From: Symbiodinium natans | Lineage: Eukaryota > Sar > Dinophyceae > Suessiales > Symbiodiniaceae | Reading direction: 5' to 3' | NCBI GenBank assembly: GCA_905221605.1 | Contig: CAJNDS010002216.1 | Coordinates: 272,001 to 282,500 of the forward strand | Length of the DNA stretch: 10,500 nucleotides | In this document: positions 1-5,710 of the stretch, one piece after another | Layout: every line of letters begins with the position of its first letter | Position numbering within the stretch: the stretch's first letter is position 1 | The notes under the pieces: generated by a model | Told to the model about the DNA's origin: nothing | Databases searched by the model: none | What the model saw: the letters and a program-made list of their open reading frames with translations, nothing else | Made by a program: the position numbers and the translations under genes

Positions 1-58
1 GGATGCCTTTGAGCGCTGGAAGGCTGTAGTAGGCTGAGCGTTGAGGATCCAGAAGCCG

Positions 59-112
59 GGGGTTTAGGGTTTAGGGTTTAGGGTTCAGGGTTTAGGGTTT
101 AGGGTTTAGGGT
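59..112 (+). repeat. TTTAGGG array (short)
   Basis: About seven TTTAGGG units on the plus strand with one TTCAGGG variant. It is an internal telomere-type array, since non-repetitive sequence lies on both sides. Confidence 0.95.
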
Positions 113-189
113 CCGCCGACCCTGGCGGCGTGTTGGATGGGAAAAGGAAGTGAAACCTCCCTCTTTCCCTCCTTACCCCCCCAAAAACG

Positions 190-190
<1 letters not shown>

Positions 191-224
<34 letters not shown>
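191..224 (+). repeat. Poly-G run (34 G)
   Basis: 34 consecutive G on the plus strand, followed by further G-rich sequence to about 236. Runs of this length are prone to sequencing and assembly error, so the exact length is uncertain. Confidence 0.9.
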
Positions 225-225
<1 letters not shown>

Positions 226-344
226 GTGGGGGGGGTCGGTGCACAATTTTTTCGTGGAGGACCGCGCCACCCGCACAGCGTAAACAGGGGGTTCAGCACG
301 GGGGGGTAGGGGCGCCCTCAGCAAAATCAGCGTTTCCCGCCTCC

Positions 345-345
<1 letters not shown>

Positions 346-382
<37 letters not shown>

Positions 383-540
383 ACACCCCCCCCCACCCCC
401 CCCCCCCCCCCACCCCCCCCCCCCCCCCCCCCCCACCCCCCCCCCCCCCCCCCCCCAACCCCACCCCCCCCCAACCCCACCCCCCCCAACCCACCCCCCA
501 CCCCCCTACCCCCCCCCCCCTCCCCCCCCCACCCCCACCC
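346..540 (+). repeat. C-rich low-complexity tract
   Basis: Almost 200 nt of C with sparse A and T, starting with 37 consecutive C (346-382). The G-rich complement could form G-quadruplexes. The long proline-rich and glycine-rich reading frames across it (up to 185 codons) are composition artefacts. Confidence 0.95.
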
Positions 541-1138
541 ACCTGTCTTTTTGGCTTGAGCTTGTCCTGGTGCTACCCCCTACCCCCCCCCAAACGATTC
601 ACAGAACTCTGCCGGGGATGATCTTCCATGCGAGCGGGTCTCAACTATGCTCCAGCGGGGTCGGCGGCTTGAGCCGGAGGCTCTTAAATTTAGGGTTTAG
701 GGTTTAAGGGGTAGCGTGACAAGTCTTAGCGGGGAGTCCTTACTTTTGTGAGGGGGTGGGGTGTCCCCCCTAAGCGATAAACCCTAGACAAAAACAGGAA
801 AGCTTGCTGCCAGGCGCAACCCATCGCTAGTCACCTTCGGGTGCACTCTCAAATAGGCCCGAGGGTGTTGGGGTTTGAGAAACTTGGGGCTCAGGGTTTG
901 GGGTCTGTAGTTTAGGTTGGTCTCAACAAGGGCCCCAAACTCCAAGACACACGACCCCGCACAGCCCCTCCCCCTCAGCGACCTGCCCCTAGCCCTAAAC
1001 CCTAAACCCTAAACCCTAAACCCTAAAAAACACTGAAAAGCCCCTGGCAAGGCAGTAGATGGGCCTGCACCGACTGTGCCACGCTAGCACCAGCTCGGCG
1101 TAGCTTGCGGCTCACCCGCTGGGCTGGGGTTAAGGATT
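541..1138. other. Islands with short arrays, no recognised gene
   Basis: Contains short TTTAGGG (689-710) and CCCTAAA (993-1027) arrays and three non-repetitive islands. Stretches at about 585-700 (plus), 785-880 (minus) and 1030-1130 (minus) each have an open frame with protein-like composition, but competing frames are also open and I recognise no family. Confidence 0.5.
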
Positions 1139-1367
1139 TCGGGTTCTTAGGGTTTAGGGTTTAGGGGTTTAGGGTTCTTAGGGTTTAGGGTTCTTAGGGT
1201 TTAGGGTTTAGGGTTTCGGGTTTAGGGTTTAGGGTTCTGGGTTCTTAGGGTTAAGGGTTTAGGGTTTAGGGGTTTAGGGTTCTTAGGGTTAAGGGTTGAG
1301 GGTTGAGGGTTTGGGGTTTAGGGTTCTTAGGGTTAAGGGTTTACGATTCTTAGGGTTAAGGGTTTAA
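1139..1367 (+). repeat. Degenerate TTTAGGG / TTCTTAGGG array
   Basis: Irregular array in which TTTAGGG units alternate with TTCTTAGGG and TTAAGGG variants. It is far more diverged than the perfect arrays elsewhere, suggesting an older insertion. Confidence 0.9.
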
Positions 1368-1390
1368 GATATGCTGTTAGGGCTTCGGGT

Positions 1391-1519
1391 CTACTCGGAG
1401 GTTCATGCGTACTCGTAACCCCAATTGTAACTGTACTTACAAGCCCCCTAAGTCCTCTAAATAGGCTACAAGTATATAGTTAAAGTCAGGGTTCTAAGTA
1501 CCCGCGAACCTCCAAGTAG
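1391..1519. mobile_element. Fold-back element with 24-bp imperfect terminal inverted repeats
   Basis: The left end CTACTCGGAGGTTC... (1391-1414) is matched by the reverse complement of the right end (1496-1519), CTACTTGGAGGTTC..., at 19 of 24 positions. The interior also tends to pair, with AACTGTACTTACAAGCC opposite AACTATATACTTGTAGCC. A related partial copy lies at 6958-7050 (13 nt and 12 nt exact matches, rearranged). It looks like a small non-autonomous inverted-repeat element; no coding capacity and no clear target-site duplication were seen. Confidence 0.55.
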
Positions 1520-2000
1520 GATTTTAGGGTTCAGAGCTCAGGGTTTTGAATCGCGCTGATCGAGCATCGAGATGGCATGTTCTCTGACCCCATTTGGGGA
1601 CCACGAAATGGCTTCGGACAACAATGGTGCCCTAAGGCTCTAAGGGGTCTTGTTTTGGGGTTTGTGGGCCCAAAGGCCTCCTTATACAAGGGTTTTTGGG
1701 CTGAGCCTAAGGAGTAGAGTGGAGGGCTATGACATTTGGTCGGTGCGGCCTGCCCAAAAAAAGGGCAACCAACCACCTAGTTCAGGGCTGAGTGTTAGCG
1801 TTGAAGGGTTTTGCGGGTTTTAAGGTGTAGGGTTTCGGAACGCCAAGGCTTTCTGGGTTTCGGGAGTAAGGAGCCCTCAGGGTACTAAAGGTCAGGGTTG
1901 CGGTGCAGGGTGCGGGGTCTTGAGTTTGGAGGTTCAGGCTCGGTTGAAGCTGGCGTCTCAAGCCTTCGAGAAAGAGCTCTTGCTTTAGGGTTGTGGGCTC
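1520..2000. other. Non-repetitive island, no recognised gene
   Basis: Mostly unique sequence with a few diverged TTTAGGG-like words. An 81-codon minus-strand frame (1531-1776) is open, but its product has no recognisable motif and no good splice context, so it is not called as a gene. Confidence 0.4.
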
Positions 2001-2050
2001 AGGGTTTTAGGGTTTAGGGTTTAGGGTTTAGGGTTGACAAGGGTTTAGGG
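2001..2050 (+). repeat. TTTAGGG array
   Basis: About five units on the plus strand, interrupted by TTGACAA at 2034-2040. Confidence 0.9.
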
Positions 2051-2066
2051 AAAATGTGTCCTGACG

Positions 2067-2222
2067 ATGGCTCATGGCGAGGCACGCAACCCTTTTCAAA
2101 CTGGCTTCCGCGCGTCCGCGCCCTGCGAGGAGACGAATGTCGTCTGCCTCGCACCTACTCTCCACGAGCGTCGTAAGAGTTGGGGGGTTTTGCTAATAGA
2201 TGGGCCCTTTCGATACCCTTAA
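2067..2222 (+). other. 51-codon open frame in an island, possible exon, unrecognised
   Basis: ATG at 2067 to TAA at 2222 with mixed protein-like composition (MAHGEARNPFQTGF...). The minus strand of 2050-2210 is also open for more than 50 codons (contains CEADDIRLLAGRGRAEAS). One of them could be an exon of another gene. There is no homology support and no way to choose between strands from sequence alone. Confidence 0.2.
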
Positions 2223-2456
2223 CGAATGCGATTAAAGGGTGAAAGAGGCGTCTTCTTGGGCATTGCACCCTACAACATGATTAATAGGACTATGTACTGT
2301 GCATGAAGGAGGCTAGAGTGGGCACCATGATTTAGATCAACCCCACATTGCGGCGTAAGAAGCATATAGGCACTACCTAGACCTCATCAGCGGTGTAGGC
2401 CAGTTTCCACCGAGGCTTGCTTTCAACGTCTAGGGGTCGGGTTTAGTAACTTAGGG

Positions 2457-2572
2457 TACATTTTTTTATGGGTTATCCCTACTAAATTATGGGCAGTTAC
2501 TACTAAATACTTACAAATATTAAATTACCATACTATATGTTACATTGTGTATAAACTGTAGGAAAATAGAGT
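2457..2572. other. AT-rich island
   Basis: Markedly AT-rich compared with its surroundings, with two copies of CTACTAAAT and a T7 run. No gene or inverted repeat is evident. Confidence 0.6.
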
Positions 2573-2707
2573 CCCAGGTAACAAGTGTGCAGGGTCCAGG
2601 CTTAGGAGGTTGGGAAGCAGAAGCCTCGAAAGCTCTTGAACGACAGCATGAAAGACCTCTCGTGGCAAGGTGTGCCAATCTTTTATTGCACCCCGAAGCC
2701 TCAAACC
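2540..2707 (-). other. Open frame, possible exon, unrecognised
   Basis: The minus-strand frame reading ...KDWHTLPREVFHAVVQELSR... is open for more than 50 codons and ends at TAA 2542-2540. A second minus-strand frame is also open over the same stretch, so this is weak evidence. GAGGCTTC occurs twice within it as a direct repeat. Confidence 0.18.
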
Positions 2708-2787
2708 CTAAACCCTAAATCCTAAACCCCAAACCCTAAACCCTAAGCCCTAAACCCTAAACCCTAAACCCTAAGCCCTAAACCCTA
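2703..2787 (-). repeat. CCCTAAA array
   Basis: About twelve units in the CCCTAAA orientation on the plus strand, with variants CCCCAAA, CCCTAAG and ATCCTAAA. Confidence 0.93.
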
Positions 2788-2793
2788 CACCTC

Positions 2794-2895
2794 CTAGGTT
2801 CTGGGATCCATGAGGGGGCTCAGCAGTCCCAGGATCTGCCCTAAATCTTCCAAGAGCATCTGGCTACGACCTCTCAGACCGCCCAAACTGATCCC
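2794..2895 (-). other. 33-codon open frame, possible exon, unrecognised
   Basis: Minus-strand frame bounded by TAG on both sides; it reads QMLLEDLGQILGLLSPLMDP near its end, which is amphipathic and protein-like. It lies between a CCCTAAA and a TTTAGGG array, the same setting as NAC-beta exon B. No family recognised. Confidence 0.2.
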
Positions 2896-2901
2896 CTAAG
2901 C

Positions 2902-2968
2902 TGGGTTTAGGGTTTAGGGTTTAGGGTTTATTGTTTATTGTTTAGGGTTCGGGGTTTGGGGTTTAGGG
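2902..2968 (+). repeat. TTTAGGG array
   Basis: About four clean units, then TTTATTG variants and TTCGGGG/TTTGGGG variants. Confidence 0.88.
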
Positions 2969-3330
2969 CCCTATAAGGCGCCCTGAATCCTGTCAGTACA
3001 ACATAGCCTGAACCCTCAACCCTAAACCGTCACTCTCCGCTACTCCTGAACACCGCATCGGTCTTGCGCATGGTGGAAACTCTGCGGCCAGCGCATGGCG
3101 AAGTGAAGAGTGGACTGAAGATAGCGGGGTTTACTGGGCTTAGGGTTTGGGGTTTGTGGTTGCCACGAAGGACTCTGAAGAAGAAGGATGTCGTAATGGT
3201 TACAGCACATCCCGATTATGGTGGTTTAGTTTGGGTTACTCAGGGCTTTCGGGCTTACAGGAAAAGATTTCTGTGATTTCTTGCTTGGGGTTCATAGCGT
3301 GGCTGCTCTTGAGATCCAAGTAACCTTGGA
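2969..3330. other. Non-repetitive island, no recognised gene
   Basis: Unique sequence with a short CCCTAAA patch at about 3013-3027. A plus-strand frame (ATG 3070 to TGA 3276) is open but partly runs through repeat-derived sequence and matches no family I know. Confidence 0.35.
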
Positions 3331-3331
3331 A

Positions 3332-3422
3332 CCCTAAACCCTAAACCCTAAACCCTAAACCCTAAACCCTAAACCCTAAACCCTAAACCCTAAACCCTAA
3401 ACCCTAAACCCTAAACCCTAAA
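3332..3422 (-). repeat. CCCTAAA array, 13 perfect units
   Basis: 91 nt of uninterrupted CCCTAAA on the plus strand. It faces the long TTTAGGG array that starts at 3610. Confidence 0.97.
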
Positions 3423-3423
3423 C

Positions 3424-3587
3424 GACTTATGGGTACTTATGGGGCACTTGGGGCTCCGTGGCTTCCGGCTCATTGGGTTCCCGCCTCTTCGCTCGCTCCG
3501 CCGCGTGCTGAGGTCTTTCCAGCGCGGCACCCAGCGGCCAAGAAACAGCTCAGGGCCATCCCAGTCTCTCACCAAGCCTATACGAAC
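3424..3587 (-). other. Open frame between inverted arrays, possible exon, unrecognised
   Basis: Minus-strand frame starting behind TTATAG|GTT and reading VRIGLVRDWDGPELFLGRWV and onward for about 55 codons into the array. It has an AG|G acceptor-like start and a loop position between inverted arrays, as for NAC-beta exon B. However, a second minus frame and a plus frame are open too, so this is only a candidate. Confidence 0.22.
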
Positions 3588-3609
3588 CTATAAAGCCTTG
3601 TAGTTTGGG

Positions 3610-3833
3610 TTTAGGGTTTAGGGTTTAGGGTTTAGGGTTTAGGGTTTAGGGTTTAGGGTTTAGGGTTTAGGGTTTAGGGTTTAGGGTTTAGGGTTTAGGG
3701 TTTAGGGGTGAGGGTTTAGGGTTTAGGGTTTAGGGTTTAGGGTTTAGGGTTTAGGGTTTAGGGTTTAGGGTTTAGGGTTTAGGGTTTAGGGTTTAGGGTT
3801 TAGGGTTTAGGGTTCAGGGTTCAGGGTTCAGGG
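3610..3833 (+). repeat. Long TTTAGGG array, two blocks of 14 perfect units
   Basis: 14 perfect units (3610-3707), a GTGAGGG break, 14 more perfect units (3715-3812), then three TTCAGGG units. It is the longest array in the window. Confidence 0.97.
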
Positions 3834-3865
3834 TTTATTATAGGGCTTAGGGCTTAGGGTTTAGG

Positions 3866-4014
3866 ACTACACCCTACTTTGGAGTAGACCCTGGAACACA
3901 AGTAATATACTTTTTAGGTACAAGTAGCTATATTAGGGGCCCAGAACCAAAAAAAAAAGTATTAAGGTATAGTACTCCAAAGCCCGGTCTACAAAGCTAT
4001 AAAGCCTTGTAGAC
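3866..4014. repeat. Fold-back sequence and 28-nt palindrome
   Basis: CTTTGGAGTA (3877-3886) pairs with TACTCCAAAG (3973-3982), and TAATATACTTTTTAGGT (about 3903-3919) pairs imperfectly with ACC-A10-GTATTA before 3964, giving a long hairpin. It overlaps a near-palindrome at 3987-4014 (GTCTACAAAGC / GCCTTGTAGAC arms). CTATAAAGCCTTGTAG (3997-4012) is an exact copy of 3588-3603 on the other side of the long TTTAGGG array. Confidence 0.55.
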
Positions 4015-4138
4015 GTAGAAACCATATTCAGCTCTATAAACCCTCTCCTACGAGCTCCCAACCCCTTCGCTGCTTAATCCTATACGCCCCGCACCCACTG
4101 TAGGGGCCTCAATTAACATATGAACTTTGGGGTTGTTT

Positions 4139-4309
4139 ATGGTCTATTTATATAGGTACCATAAGGGAATCATATTAGCAATCGAAGAAAGCCTCGGCCC
4201 CGATCTCCCTCTTGAACAGTGGACGTTCTACAGCCCAGAAGGCGAGAAACTTGTGGGGAGGGCTGATTCTGCAGCCGAAGCTACCGGTGGACACTACAAC
4301 AGAACCTAG
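4139..4309 (+). other. 56-codon open frame, possible exon or gene remnant, unrecognised
   Basis: ATG 4139 to TAG 4307-4309. The second half has well-mixed, protein-like composition (LPLEQWTFYSPEGEKLVGRA) and the two minus-strand frames I checked over it are closed, which makes it a better candidate than most islands. No family recognised and no splice partner found. Confidence 0.28.
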
Positions 4310-4340
4310 CCATGGTCCCCTTGATGCGACTTAAGTAACA

Positions 4341-4368
4341 GGGATTATTATATGGGTACTATCATCCC
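4341..4368. repeat. Small hairpin GGGATTATTATA / TATCATCCC
   Basis: Short imperfect inverted repeat around TGGGTAC. It may be part of a diverged fold-back element. Confidence 0.35.
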
Positions 4369-4472
4369 TATAAAGAACCCCTAGTAAAAGGGGGAACGTC
4401 CAAAACAGAACCATTAAACCCCAATCACCCGGTCCATGAACCAGATACACCCTATCAACCGTACAAAGCCTT

Positions 4473-4525
4473 CCCCCCCCCCCCCCCCCCCTCCCCCCCC
4501 CCCCCTCCTCCCCCCCTTCCCCCCC
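4473..4525 (+). repeat. C-rich tract
   Basis: Runs of up to 19 C with a few T. Flanked by near-identical direct repeats: CTATCAACCgTACAAaGCC (4452-4470) and CTATCAACCcTACAAGCCC (4549-4567). Confidence 0.9.
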
Positions 4526-4570
4526 GCGCCCACAACAAAACAAGAAGACTATCAACCCTACAAGCCCTAA

Positions 4571-4693
4571 AAAACCCTCTAGACCCTCTAAAACCTCTAA
4601 ACCCTCGAAACCCTCTAAAGCCTCTAAACCCTCTAAACCCCCTAAACCCCCTAAACCCCCTAAACCCCATAAACCCCCTAAACCCCCTAAACC
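4571..4693 (-). repeat. 9-bp variant array (CCTCTAAAC to CCCCTAAAC)
   Basis: The unit is 9 bp rather than 7: CCTCTAAAC in the left part, turning into CCCCTAAAC in the right part. Because 9 is a multiple of 3, two frames on the minus strand stay open, giving Gly-Leu-Gly and Gly-Phe-Arg repeat frames (a 146-codon and a 71-codon frame). These are treated as by-products, not genes. Confidence 0.92.
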
Positions 4694-4799
4694 CATCATG
4701 TTGATCAACCCCTCCCCATGCGATGCAGCCTCCAACCTTGGATGAGGCTGGCAGCTGCGACTCGATGCCATGTCGGCTTGTTGGGTTTGCAGGGCTTGG

Positions 4800-4857
4800 A
4801 GGGTTTAGGGTTTAGGGTTTCGGGTTTAGGGTTTAGGGTTTAGGGTTCAGGGTTTTG
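4800..4857 (+). repeat. TTTAGGG array
   Basis: About seven units with TTTCGGG and TTCAGGG variants, running into a G-rich stretch (4856-4880). Confidence 0.92.
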
Positions 4858-5500
4858 AGGGGGAGGGGGGGTTGGGGAGGGCTCTTCAAGAAAATCCGTG
4901 GCGAGAATCCCCCTTTCAGAGCTGTTGCAGTGTTCATACTCTTGGCCCGTAAGGTGGGGCCTTTGAAAATGGAACAACTTCGCCAGAAATGGTGTCCTAG
5001 TGGGCTGTGGGTTGAGATGTTCCAGGGCTTAGAGGAGAGAGGTTTGTGGCTTCGGTATGTGGGACTCAGGCTTGTGGATTCATGGTTTAGGGTTGAAGCT
5101 AGGGGTTAGGATTCATGGTTTTAGGGCTTAGGCTTCTTCAATTGGGGTTCCGTAGGGATGTAAGAGAGGCACCTCGGTGCCTTACGCAGGCGGGCGCAGC
5201 TTCCAGCTCAAATGGCGAGCTCTCGCGTCCACCCAGCATGCTTGTGACACTCGGTGCCAGATCGGCTCTCGGGTGCCTAACATGAGTTCTCCAGTAGGGG
5301 AACTACAGGTTAACCTTTTGGATTCTACACAGAAAGGTTGCAGGTTATCTACCCAGCCCAATTCGGACTCTATTCTTCCTGCACTTGCCACAAAAAGGCG
5401 TAGACCCTCATCCAATACAACCCACATGCGCTGAGCCCCACCTAAGCCATTGAACCCTAGAAAAGCATCCTAGTCCTAGTCTTGGGGGATTTGCGACCCA
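4858..5500. other. Non-repetitive region downstream of NAC-beta, no recognised gene
   Basis: Two open stretches occur: plus 4855-5109 and, on both strands, about 5177-5434 (85 and 81 codons). The frames overlap antiparallel and none has a motif I recognise. A perfect 7-bp hairpin AGGCACC-tc-GGTGCCT lies at 5167-5182. An inverted pair AACCTTT/AAAGGTT lies at 5312-5318/5333-5339. Could contain exons of the next gene; unresolved. Confidence 0.35.
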
Positions 5501-5512
5501 GGTATATAGTAT

Positions 5513-5575
5513 CCCTAAACCCTAAACCCTAAACTCTAAACCCTAAACCCTGAACCCTGACCCTAAACCCTAAAC
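5513..5575 (-). repeat. CCCTAAA array
   Basis: About nine units with CTCTAAA and CCCTGAA variants, in the presumed NAC-beta 3' flank. Confidence 0.92.
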
Positions 5576-5587
5576 TCTCCCTGTCTT

Positions 5588-5607
5588 GGGGGGGGGGGGG
5601 GGGGGGG
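5588..5607 (+). repeat. Poly-G run (20 G)
   Basis: 20 consecutive G; a C20 tract on the NAC-beta sense strand about 40 nt past the stop codon. Confidence 0.92.
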
Positions 5608-5647
5608 TCCGCCCCAAGGTAAGAGCCGAGGCGCAAGTCTTACTTCC

Positions 5648-5710
5648 TTACTGCTTGCTCACCTCCTCGAAGTTCTCACCAATGTCCGGGATGTCGGCAT
5701 CAGCGCTGTC
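5648..5710 (-). CDS. BTF3: NAC-beta terminal exon E (acidic tail and stop)
   Basis: This 63-nt terminal exon encodes 20 residues, DSADADIPDIGENFEEVSKQ, and the stop TAA at 5650-5648. The acidic tail and the signature D-x-P-[DE]-[LI]-x-E-N-F-[DE]-E-[AV]-S-K match the NAC-beta C-terminus. Acceptor TTTTGGAG|GAC gives phase 0; the same frame upstream meets a TAA in TATAAG, so the exon cannot extend much further. After the stop the sense strand continues with a C20 tract about 40 nt downstream, presumably in the 3' UTR. Confidence 0.93.
   Translation of the reverse strand, partial: DSADADIPDIGENFEEVSKQ

Larger units (their letters stand above)
5500..5647 (-). other. Presumed 3' UTR / downstream flank of NAC-beta with C20 tract
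   Basis: Downstream of the stop on the sense strand there are about 40 nt of mixed sequence, then a run of 20 C (plus-strand G20 at 5588-5607), then TTTAGGG-sense repeats (plus CCCTAAA at 5513-5575). No AATAAA is visible, which is usual for dinoflagellates. The transcript end cannot be placed from sequence. Confidence 0.4.

Noticed and set aside
548-560. TTTTTGGCTTGAG resembling the 3' end of the dinoflagellate spliced leader
   Set aside because: Matches 10 of 12 at the 3' end only, with no match to the 5' half and no gene behind it; too short to separate from chance.
99-707. Long proline-rich and glycine-rich reading frames on both strands (up to 185 codons)
   Set aside because: They consist almost entirely of translated poly-C/poly-G tracts and telomeric repeat edges; there is no non-repetitive protein sequence of note.
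1139-1367. CRISPR-like repeat/spacer array
   Set aside because: Irregular TTTAGGG-derived units without constant repeats or unique spacers, in eukaryotic DNA.
4331-4771. 146-codon minus-strand frame with Gly-Leu-Gly/Leu-Glu-Gly repeats, and the overlapping Gly-Phe-Arg frame
   Set aside because: Produced by the 9-bp array, whose length preserves frame, plus the C-rich tract. Two overlapping frames are equally open, which is the mark of repeat-driven openness.
5167-5250. Possible tRNA or structured RNA gene around the AGGCACC/GGTGCCT hairpin
   Set aside because: No B-box-like GGTTCGANNCC and no cloverleaf pairing could be traced by eye.
5177-5434. 85-codon plus and 81-codon minus frames as genes
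   Set aside because: The two are open antiparallel over the same DNA, neither has a recognisable motif, and no splice or start context favours one.
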